A DNA stretch of 64,000 nucleotides from Woeseiaceae bacterium (GTDB taxonomy: Bacteria; Pseudomonadota; Gammaproteobacteria; Steroidobacterales; Woeseiaceae): NCBI GenBank assembly GCA_024640345.1, contig JAHEFD010000002.1, positions 1-64,000 on the forward strand, written 5' to 3'. The translations under genes and the position numbers were made by a program. Positions 40,665 to 50,258 of the stretch are shown here, one piece after another (position 1 is the first letter of the stretch; every line of letters begins with the position of its first letter). Under the pieces are notes generated by a model that was not told the origin of the DNA, made no database searches, and was given only the letters and a program-made list of their open reading frames with translations.

Positions 40665-43106
40665 ATGAGTAAGCGCGCGTTACTGCTCCTGCTGGTTACG
40701 CTGGTCGCAGCCTGTGGCCAGGCGCCGTCCGGTGGGCAAGGCGACATCTCGACCCAGCTTGGCAGGATGCAGCACCTGCCCGGTTACTACGATCTGTACT
40801 GGGATGAGGAGGAAGGTCGGCTGATCATCCGGGTCGACGACTTCGACGAGCCGTTTCTCTACCAGTCTTCGATGGCCCGCGGCGTTGGCTCAAACGATCT
40901 CGGTCTCGACCGAGGTCAGCTTGGTTCGACAAAAATCGTCAGGTTTCAGCGATCCGGGCCAAAGATTCTCCTTATTGAGGATAACCTGGACTACCGGGCA
41001 GAGAGCGACAATATCGACGAACAGGCAGCCGTCGAGGAGTCGTTTGCGACGTCCGTCATCTGGGGATTCGAGTCTTTGGGTGAGGCCGACGGGTCGGTCT
41101 ACATTGATGCGACAGATTTCATGATCCGCGATTCGCATGGTATTGCCGCAAGGCTGGCATCAGGCAACGAAGGTGCGTTCAAACCCGATGCATCCCGCTC
41201 GGCGATCTATATGCAGAATACCAAAGCCTTTCCTGACAATTCAGAAGTGGAAGCGATCGTCACCTTCACCGGCCAGCCCACGGGGCCGTGGCTCCGTACG
41301 GTAATACCGGATGCTGAATCGTTTTCCGTGCACCTGCATCACTCGTTTATACGCCTGCCAGACGACAACTACGAGCCGCTGGCGCTGGAACCGCGAGCCG
41401 GTTTTTTCGGCAGGAGTTTCCAGGACTACGCGACCCCGGTTGGTGACTCGCTCAGTGGGTCTTATACCGCGCGGCACCGGCTTGAAAAGAAGGATCCGAC
41501 TGCGGCCGTCAGCGAGGCCGTCGAACCAATAATTTACTACGTGGACCGCGGCGCGCCGGAGCCGATTCGCACGGCCCTGGTAGAGGGCGCGTCCTGGTGG
41601 AACCAGGCGTTCGAAGCCGCCGGTTACAAGGACGCTTTCCAGGTCAGGTTGTTACCGGAGGGTGCCGACCCGATGGACGTTCGCTACAACGTCATCCAGT
41701 GGGTTCATCGTTCGACGAGAGGCTGGTCCTACGGGGGAGGGCTCACGGACCCGCGTACAGGCGAGATCATGAAAGGCAAGGTGACGCTAGGCTCGCTGCG
41801 AGTGCGCCAGGATTACCTGATCGCCGAAGGGCTTATCGCGCCATACGATGACGAAGAGAAGCCCGACATCCCGATGGAGATGGCATTGGCGAGAATTCGC
41901 CAGCTTGCCGCGCACGAGGTCGGACACACCCTGGGCATCGAGCACAACATGGCAGGCAGTACGCAGGGACGAACCTCGGTCATGGACTACCCGCATCCAC
42001 TGATTCAGTTCGATGAGAACGGCAACATCAATCTCGACGAGGCATACGCCGTTGGCATCGGGGAATGGGACAAGCGTGTCATCCTGTATGGCTACCAGGA
42101 TTTTCCTGACGATGTTGATCGGCGGGCTGCCCGTGACCAGGTCATGGCCGAGACGATCGATTCCGGGCTTGTCTTTGTCAGCGACGGCGACTCGCGGCCC
42201 GTCAGCGGCGCTCACCCCCTGGGCAATCTCTGGGACAATGGTGCCGACTCGATCGCGGAGCTCGATAACCTGTTGCGGGTGCGTGCGTATGCGATGGGCC
42301 GTTTCTCCGAACGTAACATTCGTCCGGGCCGGCCGATGGCTACGCTGGAAGAGGTACTGGTGCCCATCTACCTGATTCATCGATTCCAGCTAATCGCCGT
42401 AGGCAAGCTGGTCGGCGGCGAAAATTTCCATTACGCACTTCGTGGTGACGGGCAGGACATCAGTACGCCGGTGTCAGCCGACCGGCAGCGCGAGGCGATA
42501 GCGGCTCTCGTGAACACACTGTCTCCGGCGGTGCTGCGTGTACCGGAAAATGTGTTGCGACTTATTCCACCGAGACCGCCGGGATATCCCAAGTCCCGTG
42601 AGACATTCCCCAGCAGTACGGGCAAGATTTTTGAGCCCTTTGGTGCTGCTCAAAGTGCGGCATCGCTGACGCTCGAGGTTATGCTCGAGCCAAGTCGCGC
42701 GGCACGTATGATTGCCGCAAATGCGCGTCAGCCGACGATGCCCGGTTTCAATGAGCTAACCGATGATCTCTTGCGGGCCACGTGGTTCGCACCGCGCCAG
42801 TCGGGCACCGACGGGGAGATTCAGCGGCAGACGAATACACTGACGCTCGAGAGGCTGATGATGCTGGCGGTCAGCAATGGAGCCGATACCCAGGTGCGGG
42901 CGATTGCGCTTGACGCCATCAATCGGCTCGAAAGCTGGCTTGTGCCGCGATCGGGCGGCGAGGCCGACGCGACGTGGCGAGCCCATTACGGATACGCGAT
43001 TTTCCAGATTGCACAGATGCGAAACGACCCGTCGAGCGTTGAGCAAATTGAGCCGGTCACCGTACCACCCGGAGAGCCCATCGGAACGACGCCGGACTGG
43101 TACTGA
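40665..43106 (+). CDS. Zinc-dependent metalloprotease lipoprotein (DUF4953/DUF5117 type)
   Basis: An 813-residue exported protein; the start at ATG 40665 has GGGAAGG upstream, and the signal ends in the lipobox VAACG. The zinc site is AHEVGHTLGIEHN (HExxHxxGxxH), followed by SVMDYP, a Met-turn-like segment, which puts the catalytic core (about residues 395-455) among metzincin-like proteases. The N-terminal 300 residues are beta-rich (DUF5117), and the rest is the DUF4953-type tail. It probably degrades proteins or peptides at the outer membrane. Followed 22 bp later by the small membrane protein of the symporter operon. Confidence 0.87.
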   Translation: MSKRALLLLLVTLVAACGQAPSGGQGDISTQLGRMQHLPGYYDLYWDEEEGRLIIRVDDFDEPFLYQSSMARGVGSNDLGLDRGQLGSTKIVRFQRSGPKILLIEDNLDYRAESDNIDEQAAVEESFATSVIWGFESLGEADGSVYIDATDFMIRDSHGIAARLASGNEGAFKPDASRSAIYMQNTKAFPDNSEVEAIVTFTGQPTGPWLRTVIPDAESFSVHLHHSFIRLPDDNYEPLALEPRAGFFGRSFQDYATPVGDSLSGSYTARHRLEKKDPTAAVSEAVEPIIYYVDRGAPEPIRTALVEGASWWNQAFEAAGYKDAFQVRLLPEGADPMDVRYNVIQWVHRSTRGWSYGGGLTDPRTGEIMKGKVTLGSLRVRQDYLIAEGLIAPYDDEEKPDIPMEMALARIRQLAAHEVGHTLGIEHNMAGSTQGRTSVMDYPHPLIQFDENGNINLDEAYAVGIGEWDKRVILYGYQDFPDDVDRRAARDQVMAETIDSGLVFVSDGDSRPVSGAHPLGNLWDNGADSIAELDNLLRVRAYAMGRFSERNIRPGRPMATLEEVLVPIYLIHRFQLIAVGKLVGGENFHYALRGDGQDISTPVSADRQREAIAALVNTLSPAVLRVPENVLRLIPPRPPGYPKSRETFPSSTGKIFEPFGAAQSAASLTLEVMLEPSRAARMIAANARQPTMPGFNELTDDLLRATWFAPRQSGTDGEIQRQTNTLTLERLMMLAVSNGADTQVRAIALDAINRLESWLVPRSGGEADATWRAHYGYAIFQIAQMRNDPSSVEQIEPVTVPPGEPIGTTPDWY

Positions 43107-43128
43107 AAAATCGATTAGGGGAAGTATT

Positions 43129-43263
43129 GTGTTTGGACTACCTGTTGATACTGCGTTACTCGTGTTCGGTTTCCCGGTCTTCTGGATCCTGTACACGATC
43201 ATTTTCCTGTACCGGTCGCGCGACTGGGTCGCGGATGCCGACGCCAGCGATGACGAATCATGA
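43129..43263 (+). CDS. 44-residue membrane protein, likely symporter accessory subunit
   Basis: A short gene with a GTG start and AGGGGAAG directly upstream. The product has one transmembrane helix (ALLVFGFPVFWILYTIIFLY), then SRDW and an acidic tail ADASDDES. Its stop overlaps the ATG of the sodium:solute symporter by four bases (ATGA), so translation is coupled. Similar small proteins are known beside SSS-family transporters ('symporter small accessory protein') and are thought to stabilise or gate the carrier. That it pairs with the following symporter is an inference from overlap and topology. Confidence 0.75.
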   Translation: MFGLPVDTALLVFGFPVFWILYTIIFLYRSRDWVADADASDDES

Positions 43264-44828
43264 GCGGGACTGTCCTGTTTTTCCTGGTTCTTTATTACAT
43301 CATCGTGCTCGGCATTGGTTACTGGGCGATGAACCGGGGAGGCGCGGAGGATCTCGAAGGATATTTGCTGGGTGGTCGAAAGGTCGGCCCCATGGCCACG
43401 GCGCTGACGCTGCAAAGCACATCGATGAGTGGTTACATGTTCCTGGGTGCCGGCGGACTTGGCTACCTGCAGGGTTACTGGGCGATGTGGTTCGCCGCAG
43501 GCGATATCGGTGGTGGCGTGCTGAACCTGTCGGTCATCGGGCGGCGGATGCGCAAGCTGTCGCAAATGATGGGCGCGCTGACGTCGATCGAATACCTCGA
43601 AAAACGTTATCCGTCGTCAGCGATACGTCTTTTTGCCGGCGTACTGACGATTTTCCTGCTCGGTTTCTATGTGCTTGCGCAACTCATCGCCGGTGGTAAG
43701 GGCATGGCCCTGGTCACCGGCATGCCGTACCCGGTCGCGCTGGCAATCTCGGTCGGCATCATACTGGTCTACACGTTCATGGGCGGCTACCTGGCAGTTG
43801 CCTACACAGATTTCTTCCAGAGCCTCGTAATGCTCTTCGGCGTAATGTGGATCGTCATTGCATCATTGTCTGAACTCGGTGGCTTGACTGCGGCCAACAA
43901 CGCGATCTCTGAAATCGATCCGACGCTGCTGTCTGTCTGGGGCAAGGGTCTCGGATTCCAGGGGCAATGGGGTGTCGTGGCGGGTGCACTGCTGATCTTT
44001 TCCGTCGGTTACATGGGATGGCCCCATGTCGTCACACGACACATGGCGATGACCCGGCCTGACACGGCAAGACGCGCCGGACTCTGGGCGACCGCCTGGA
44101 ACCTGCTCTTCGTTCCGGCTCCATACCTGGTTGGTATCCTCGCGATTCTCATCCTGCCGGGAATCGAAGATCCGGAAATGGCCATTTTCCAGACAGCCGA
44201 CAAGTTATTGCCAGCCGCTGTCACCGGCCTCGTGATGGCGGCGATCATGGCGGCGATCATGTCCACGGCGGATTCGCTACTGCTGCAGACCGGCTCGATT
44301 GCTTCCCGCGATATCTACGAGCGATTCATCAATCCGCAGGCAAGCGAGAAACAGATGGTCATGGTCTCCCGCGGACTGGTCCTGGCAATCGCCGTCGTCG
44401 GATATGCGATCGCGCTGGTAGAGCCGCCAACTGTCTTCAGCATCGTGATATTCGCGACATCAGTACTTGGCAGTGCATTCCTGCCCGCATACGTGTGTGC
44501 CGTCTGGTGGCGTAAAGCAAATACTCCGGGTGCACTGGCATCGATGATAGTCGGGTCATCTGTAGCGTTTTTCTGGGAATACCTGGGGATGGTCGAGTCG
44601 ACGCAGCTGGCACCGATGCTGACAGGTGTGGTCAGTTCTACCATTACAATGATTATTGTCAGTCTTGCAACGCAAAAGGTGGCTCCCGTACCTGGCCACA
44701 TTCACGAACTGATGGATGAGGCGGCAACTGTCGGGCCGATTCCCAAACGATTGCTCGCGGCGGCCGACACGTCTCTCGGCCCTGAAGCCGCGGCAATCGA
44801 CAAAGCAATGCATCGGCGGGATACGTGA
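43260..44828 (+). CDS. Sodium:solute symporter (SSS family)
   Basis: A 522-residue carrier with about 13 predicted helices. The family marks are GGRKVGPMATALTLQSTSMSG in helix 1 to 2, YTFMGGYLAVAYTDFFQSLVM (the SSS signature region) and AAIMAAIMSTADSLLLQ (helix 8, Na+ site residues). It resembles the PanF, PutP and MctP branches, which take up pantothenate, proline or monocarboxylates with Na+. The substrate is not readable. It overlaps the small protein upstream and the unknown protein downstream (TGATG), so all three should be made together. The downstream genes suggest an amine or acid from that pathway. Confidence 0.9.
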   Translation: MSGTVLFFLVLYYIIVLGIGYWAMNRGGAEDLEGYLLGGRKVGPMATALTLQSTSMSGYMFLGAGGLGYLQGYWAMWFAAGDIGGGVLNLSVIGRRMRKLSQMMGALTSIEYLEKRYPSSAIRLFAGVLTIFLLGFYVLAQLIAGGKGMALVTGMPYPVALAISVGIILVYTFMGGYLAVAYTDFFQSLVMLFGVMWIVIASLSELGGLTAANNAISEIDPTLLSVWGKGLGFQGQWGVVAGALLIFSVGYMGWPHVVTRHMAMTRPDTARRAGLWATAWNLLFVPAPYLVGILAILILPGIEDPEMAIFQTADKLLPAAVTGLVMAAIMAAIMSTADSLLLQTGSIASRDIYERFINPQASEKQMVMVSRGLVLAIAVVGYAIALVEPPTVFSIVIFATSVLGSAFLPAYVCAVWWRKANTPGALASMIVGSSVAFFWEYLGMVESTQLAPMLTGVVSSTITMIIVSLATQKVAPVPGHIHELMDEAATVGPIPKRLLAAADTSLGPEAAAIDKAMHRRDT

Positions 44829-45322
44829 TGGCCAAAAAACAACAGCTTGTCCTGATTCGCGGTGCCATCAACTCAACCGACGCGCTTTGTATCGTGTCCT
44901 CATTGACCGGGGACATGAAGGCAAAACTGGAATCAGAAGTCATTTATCCCTATTACTGCTTTGACGCCGAGTGTTCGGTGCCGACACTGGCGGGGCGCAA
45001 GGATCTTTCCATTATCTGTCTGGTTGACGCAGTTAACGGGCTGGGTGCCACCGCCGATAATTTTTCTCTGAAAAACGAGATGGTGTCCGGCAACAAAGTC
45101 CTGTCCACTGAACTGGACAAGGATGCGGCGTCAGATATAGCCCGACGGACCGTGACGCATCGCGTTGGCAAGAAGCTGAGGATGATTGCGTCCTTCGACG
45201 TCGCAATCGCGCCGCGAGGAATCGTGCACAAGCGGTTCTGGATCGTTCAGTCAGCCGAGGCAAGTATCCTGGTAGACAGCACTAACGGCAGTCTGCACCC
45301 GCTCAAACTGAGAGCAGCATAA
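44828..45322 (+). CDS. Conserved-looking protein of unknown function in symporter operon
   Basis: A 164-residue protein I do not recognise. It begins within the symporter stop (TGATG) and ends within the start of the amidohydrolase (TAATG), so it is translated in strict step with both. The sequence is mixed alpha/beta with no signal or helix. Notable segments are YPYYCFDAECSVPTLAGRKD, CLVDAVNGLGATAD and FWIVQSAEASILVDSTNG. Four Cys residues are present, without a clear metal motif. A soluble regulatory or carrier-associated role is possible. The overlap on both sides is the best evidence that it is real. Confidence 0.7.
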   Translation: MAKKQQLVLIRGAINSTDALCIVSSLTGDMKAKLESEVIYPYYCFDAECSVPTLAGRKDLSIICLVDAVNGLGATADNFSLKNEMVSGNKVLSTELDKDAASDIARRTVTHRVGKKLRMIASFDVAIAPRGIVHKRFWIVQSAEASILVDSTNGSLHPLKLRAA

Positions 45323-46971
45323 TGAAAAAGACTTTTGCGTTATTGATCTCCGTGCTGATCCTGGTTGCGTGCGAGAAGGCGCCGAAAGAAATGCGCACGC
45401 CTGTCGATACCCTCTTTCACAATGGGAAAGTCATCACGATCGATGCGGGAATGTCGATCGCATCCGCAGTGGCCGTGTCCGGCGAAAATATCGTCGCTGT
45501 CGGCGGCGAGGAGCTGCTTGACGAGTATGTGTCCGGGAATATGGTTGATCTTGGCGGCAAGGTGTTGATGCCGGGATTTATTGATTCGCATACGCACATC
45601 AGTGGCCAGCCGCAGCGATACATCGACCTGACAGAAACGAAGTCGATTGAAGAAATAAAAGGCTTGGTCAGTCGAAAAGCAGTTGAGTTGGGCGAGGGTG
45701 AATGGATTACAGGGTATGGGTGGTCAGAGGATTTTATGGAGGAGCTCCGTCGTCCGTTGCGTGCCGACCTCGACGAAGCCGCACCGGCTAACCCGGTTTT
45801 AATAACCCGGGCAGGCGGACATAGCGCTGTCGCGAACAGCCTGGCGCTCAGGCAGGCCGAGGTGACCTCGTCAACACCGCAACCGGACGGCGGTGTCATC
45901 GAAAAGGATCAGGATGGTGAGTTAAACGGCGTTATCCGTGAGCGTCAGGATATTGTTTCGCACCTCATTCCCGAGCCAACCCACGAAGAGGTCCGGGACA
46001 GCCTGGTGGCTGAACTGAAGCGGCAGCTGAGTTTTGGGATTACGAGTCTGACGCACGCTACGGGTTCGATAGAGGCATTCCCCGAGTGGGAATTTATTTA
46101 CGGCCAGCACAGGGGTTCCCTGCCACGCGCGTCCGTGCAGGTATTCTGGATTGACCCCGACGCGATGCAGAAATTCGGAAAGAAGAGCGGTGACGGTGAC
46201 GAGCATCTTCGCGTAGGGCCGATCAAGATATTCGTTGACGGTGGTTTCACGGGCCCCGCGGCCTACACCAGGGAACCCTATAAAGGAGAAACGGAATTTC
46301 GTGGCAAGCTGAGCATCGAGCCCGCCGAACTGTCGAGGATTATCAGCGAGCTCAACGCTGCTGGCTGGCAAACAGGCATTCACGCAATTGGCGATGCGGC
46401 GATCGAGCTGGCAGTAGATGAGCTTGTATTGGCGCTGGACGAAAATCCGCGTGTAGACCACCGACACTACCTGAATCATTTTACCGTCATGCCTTCAGCA
46501 GAAACGATGCAAAAGATGGCGGAATACGGTATCGCGATAACGCAGCAGCCGAATTTTACCTACACTCTCGAAGGACGATACGTCGACTATCTCGATGGCG
46601 AGCGCCTCGAGCACAACAATCCACTGCGGACGCCGATGAATCACGGCATACACGTCGCAATTTCGAGTGACATCCTGCCAATCGGGCCGATGGTCGGCCT
46701 GTACGCGGCCGTTACCCGGAAGGGGCTGTCAGGTCGGGTATTCGCAAAGGACGAAGCGCTGACGGTGATGGAGGCTCTGCAGGGATATACGCTTTATGGT
46801 GCTTATCTTTCCTTCGAAGAAGATCGGAAAGGCAGCATCGAGCCTGGCAAGCTCGCCGATATGATTGTGCTGGATCAGGACATTCTGAGTATCGATCCGG
46901 CCCATATTATGGATATCAAAGTCGAGCAGACGTGGCTTGGCGGTAGACTGGTTTACGAGCGTGCTGAATAG
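45322..46971 (+). CDS. YtcJ-like amidohydrolase lipoprotein (copy 2)
   Basis: A 549-residue amidohydrolase 3 family protein with the lipobox LVAC after a short signal, so anchored in the periplasm. Motifs: GFIDSHTHISG (HxH), IHAIGDAAIELAVDE, then HYLNHFTVM where other family members in this window have RIEH, and AISSDILPIGPM with the catalytic Asp. The Glu-to-Asn change before the His may alter chemistry or metal use. It is 10 bp upstream of the second SpdH-like dehydrogenase, repeating the order found at 10.7-14.4 kb. Probable role: release of an amine from an N-acyl or related precursor (inference). Confidence 0.86.
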   Translation: MKKTFALLISVLILVACEKAPKEMRTPVDTLFHNGKVITIDAGMSIASAVAVSGENIVAVGGEELLDEYVSGNMVDLGGKVLMPGFIDSHTHISGQPQRYIDLTETKSIEEIKGLVSRKAVELGEGEWITGYGWSEDFMEELRRPLRADLDEAAPANPVLITRAGGHSAVANSLALRQAEVTSSTPQPDGGVIEKDQDGELNGVIRERQDIVSHLIPEPTHEEVRDSLVAELKRQLSFGITSLTHATGSIEAFPEWEFIYGQHRGSLPRASVQVFWIDPDAMQKFGKKSGDGDEHLRVGPIKIFVDGGFTGPAAYTREPYKGETEFRGKLSIEPAELSRIISELNAAGWQTGIHAIGDAAIELAVDELVLALDENPRVDHRHYLNHFTVMPSAETMQKMAEYGIAITQQPNFTYTLEGRYVDYLDGERLEHNNPLRTPMNHGIHVAISSDILPIGPMVGLYAAVTRKGLSGRVFAKDEALTVMEALQGYTLYGAYLSFEEDRKGSIEPGKLADMIVLDQDILSIDPAHIMDIKVEQTWLGGRLVYERAE

Positions 46972-46980
46972 GAGATCGAC

Positions 46981-48864
46981 GTGGCTGACAGACTGAAAAT
47001 ATCGCGACGGGATTTCATAAATGGCTTCGCCCTGAGCGTCGCTGCGGGCAGTTCCCTGTCTCCGCTTGAGCTCATGGCGATGGCCGCAAAAGACGGGTCA
47101 ACCTATCCGCCGGGACTGACCGGCTTGCGGGGTGACCACGCGGGATCGTTCGAGGTGGCCCATGCGCTGTCGTGGCAGGGAGCGACCTGGCCGACGCCCA
47201 AAAGCCTGACGGACGATGTATACGACCTGATCGTTGTTGGCGGAGGCCTGTCCGGTCTTGCGGCTGCATTTCGTTATCGTCAGCAGGTCGGAAAAGACGC
47301 CCGCATACTGGTGCTCGATCCCCACGATGACTTCGGCGGGCATGCCAAACGCAACGAATTCGAAGTCGATGGCAAGCACCTGATCGGTTACGGTGGCAGC
47401 CAGTCAATAGATACGCCGGGACATTACTCGCCAGCCTCGTCACAAATCCTGAAAGATATCGGCATCGAGACCGATCGTTTTTACGACTACTTTGACCGGA
47501 GTTACTTCAGCGACAGGAAGCTTGGTAGTGGAATCTATTTCAGCCAGGAAAAATATGGCGCGGACAGCGTGCATCGAAACGTCGTTCGTGGTTTCGGGCA
47601 GAGGGAGTCGGGCCCGATTGCTGACGTCGTCAACGCCTATCCGCTGCCTGACGAGGCCAGAAAAAATCTCATCAACCTGTTGACGACCGAGACCGATTAC
47701 CTGTCCGACAAGTCCCGGGATGAAAAAATAGCGTTCATGAAGCGCATCAGCTACACGGACTATCTGCGGAAGCATGCCGGTGTGGCAGAAGAAGTGGTCG
47801 TCATGCTTCGCGACACGATCAAAGGTCTCTGGGGTGTCGGCTACGATGTGCTGTCGGCGCTCGAAGGCTATCGACTTGGAATGCCGGGCACCTCCGGTCT
47901 CGGCATCGGTGAGCTCGAGGACGAACCACCGGGTCGGGACGAGCCCTACATTTTTCACTTTCCGGATGGCAACGCCGGTGTTGCCAGGTCCATTGTCCGC
48001 CAGTTGATACCTGATGCAGTACCGGGCAGCACAATGGAAGACCTGGTTCTCTCGCGAGTCGACTATGGTCTTCTCGACAGGCAATCCAACAATACCCGTA
48101 TCCGGCTAAACTCGACGGTCGTTAACGCGCGCCACGTCGAGGGCGACAGGTTTGTGGATGTCGTTTACGTTACTGACGGTCAGCCACAGCGGGTTCGCGG
48201 CAAACATGCGATCATGGCCTGCGATAACAAGATCGTCCCGCACATCTGCCCTGAAATGTCCGACAGCCAGGCCGAGGCAGTCAACCTGGCGACGAAGATC
48301 CCGCTCGTTTACGTGAGCATCGCCGTACGCAACTGGAAGGCTTTTGAAAACCTTGGTTACCAGAGTTTCTACATTCCGCAGCCGAAACTGATGCATTCAT
48401 TCGGCATGGACTTTCCGGTCACGATGGGCGGCTATGGCTTCACGCAGAAGTCCGATGAGCCGACGATCATTCACGGCACTTACGTGCCAACCGCGCCGGA
48501 CCAGGGATTGAACGAGCGCGAACAACATAACCAGGGCAGACGAGATCTTTATGCGAAGACCTTCGACGACATGGAACGGGATGTCGTCCGTGCCATGAGT
48601 GGTGCGCTGGAAGGTGGCGGCTTCCAGGCGGATCGTGATATTGCGGGACTCACAATCAATCGCTGGCCGCATGGCTATGCGTACGAGTACAACGAACTTT
48701 TCGACCCGCACGACTGGAGTCCGCAGAATGGGCCGCACCTGGCGGGTGCCGCCCGGATTGGCAGGATATCAATCGCAAATGCCGACGCGTCGGCTTATGC
48801 CTACATTAACGGTTCATTCGATGCGGCCATTCGTGCGGTCAATGAACAGATCGCTCACGGTTGA
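46981..48864 (+). CDS. Tat-signal FAD-dependent amine dehydrogenase, SpdH-like (copy 2)
   Basis: A 627-residue flavoprotein with GTG start and twin-arginine signal ISRRDFINGFALSVAAG. Paralogue of the protein at 12500-14419: they share SFEVAH, DDFGGHAKRNEF, the Rossmann site VVGGGLSGLAAAF, RIRLNSTVVN and NRWPHGYAYEYN. Characterised SpdH oxidises spermidine; this paralogue's substrate is unknown. Because it follows an amidohydrolase as copy 1 does, and is inside an operon with a Na+ symporter and an NhaC antiporter, it probably oxidises an amine imported or released in the periplasm. Divergence in the central part (residues about 130-330) suggests a different substrate from copy 1. Confidence 0.83.
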   Translation: MADRLKISRRDFINGFALSVAAGSSLSPLELMAMAAKDGSTYPPGLTGLRGDHAGSFEVAHALSWQGATWPTPKSLTDDVYDLIVVGGGLSGLAAAFRYRQQVGKDARILVLDPHDDFGGHAKRNEFEVDGKHLIGYGGSQSIDTPGHYSPASSQILKDIGIETDRFYDYFDRSYFSDRKLGSGIYFSQEKYGADSVHRNVVRGFGQRESGPIADVVNAYPLPDEARKNLINLLTTETDYLSDKSRDEKIAFMKRISYTDYLRKHAGVAEEVVVMLRDTIKGLWGVGYDVLSALEGYRLGMPGTSGLGIGELEDEPPGRDEPYIFHFPDGNAGVARSIVRQLIPDAVPGSTMEDLVLSRVDYGLLDRQSNNTRIRLNSTVVNARHVEGDRFVDVVYVTDGQPQRVRGKHAIMACDNKIVPHICPEMSDSQAEAVNLATKIPLVYVSIAVRNWKAFENLGYQSFYIPQPKLMHSFGMDFPVTMGGYGFTQKSDEPTIIHGTYVPTAPDQGLNEREQHNQGRRDLYAKTFDDMERDVVRAMSGALEGGGFQADRDIAGLTINRWPHGYAYEYNELFDPHDWSPQNGPHLAGAARIGRISIANADASAYAYINGSFDAAIRAVNEQIAHG

Positions 48865-48869
48865 ACCCA

Positions 48870-50234
48870 ATGGATGATCCGGGATTACTGATACTGTTGC
48901 CGACGATGGTCGTTTTCGTCCTCGCTATCCTGACCCACCGTCCCATTGAATCACTGATCACCGGCTCCATCGTAGGTCTCATCATGATCCACGGAACCGG
49001 CTTCATCCAGGGCTTCGCGGAGACGTCAGTTCGGGTTATGACTGACGATGATGTCGCGTGGGTTATTCTCGTTTGCGGCTTCATGGGAAGCCTTATTGGA
49101 ATCCTGATCCGGACCGGCTCCACCAGCTCGTTCACGACCACCATGTCGCGCTACGTCAAATCCAAGACGAGCGCCCTGATGGCTGCCTGGGGCCTGGGCA
49201 TCTTCATGTTCGTCGACGACTACCTGAATTCGCTGGCCGTCGGGTCAGCGATGCGCAGCCTCACCGACCAGTACAGGATTTCACGCGAGAAACTGGCCTA
49301 CGTCGTCGATTCGACCGCCGCGCCGATCAGCGTGATCATCCCTTTCTCCACGTGGGGTGTATTTTTTGCCGGCCTGATTGTCGCCAACGGCATCGCGCCG
49401 GAGGGCGAAGGGCTTGATACCTACATTAAGGCGATCCCCTACATGCTGTATGCGTGGATCGCGGTCCTCATCGTTCCCCTGGTTGCGTTCGGAAAAATAC
49501 CGTCACTTGGTGCAATGAAGACAGCCGATGAGCGTGCGGAGAAGACTGGCGTCACCGTGCCGCCCGGGGCGGGACACATTGAGGCGGCCAATCAATCAAT
49601 CCAGGCTCGGCCGGACATCAAGCCGCGAATGGCCATGTTTGTTGTGCCGATGGTCACGCTCGTGGCGGCGACACTCTATTTTGACAAGGACTTCCTGGTC
49701 GGCATCTACATTACGCTGGGCGGCACCACGATCTACATTCTCGCCACTCGCATGATGAGTATGAATGACACGTTCAATACGATCATCGATGGCTTCAAAA
49801 TGATGGTTGAACCGCTTGGTGTCCTGGTTGCGGCGTTTATCCTTAAAGACGTCAACGATGTGCTCGGACTTGCGCCGTATATTGTTACTGCAATGGAGCC
49901 TGTACTTACGGCCCAGACCCTCCCGGTGGCAATTTTTGTTTCGATGGCACTCGTTGCATTTATGACCGGGTCAAACTGGGGCGTGTTCGTCATCATTTTG
50001 CCGATCGTTACCGCGCTGACGAACAGCCTCGGTGCGGACATGATGCTTGTACTTGGCGCGACACTGTCGGCGAGCACATTCGGCAGCCATGCGTGCTTCT
50101 ATTCAGACGCAACTGTGCTGACTGCCCAGGCGTCTGGCTGTACACCTTTCCAGCACGCGATTACACAAATACCGTACGCGCTAATTGGCGCGGCAATAAC
50201 GATCGTCGGCTACCTGGTGCTCGGTTTTCTTTAA
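48870..50234 (+). CDS. NhaC-family Na+/H+ antiporter-like transporter
   Basis: A 454-residue membrane protein with about 11 helices. The pattern MFVDDYLNSLAVGSAMRSLTD and TGSNWGVFVIILPIV are characteristic of NhaC-family carriers, which exchange Na+ for H+ or, in some members, malate for lactate or amino acids. The start is ATG 48870; a TTG at 48861 overlapping the previous stop is the alternative. It follows the SpdH-like gene by 5 bp. It may export Na+ taken in by the symporter, or transport the reaction product. Confidence 0.87.
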   Translation: MDDPGLLILLPTMVVFVLAILTHRPIESLITGSIVGLIMIHGTGFIQGFAETSVRVMTDDDVAWVILVCGFMGSLIGILIRTGSTSSFTTTMSRYVKSKTSALMAAWGLGIFMFVDDYLNSLAVGSAMRSLTDQYRISREKLAYVVDSTAAPISVIIPFSTWGVFFAGLIVANGIAPEGEGLDTYIKAIPYMLYAWIAVLIVPLVAFGKIPSLGAMKTADERAEKTGVTVPPGAGHIEAANQSIQARPDIKPRMAMFVVPMVTLVAATLYFDKDFLVGIYITLGGTTIYILATRMMSMNDTFNTIIDGFKMMVEPLGVLVAAFILKDVNDVLGLAPYIVTAMEPVLTAQTLPVAIFVSMALVAFMTGSNWGVFVIILPIVTALTNSLGADMMLVLGATLSASTFGSHACFYSDATVLTAQASGCTPFQHAITQIPYALIGAAITIVGYLVLGFL

Positions 50235-50258
50235 TTAATATTTCGAGGAATTCGCCTG

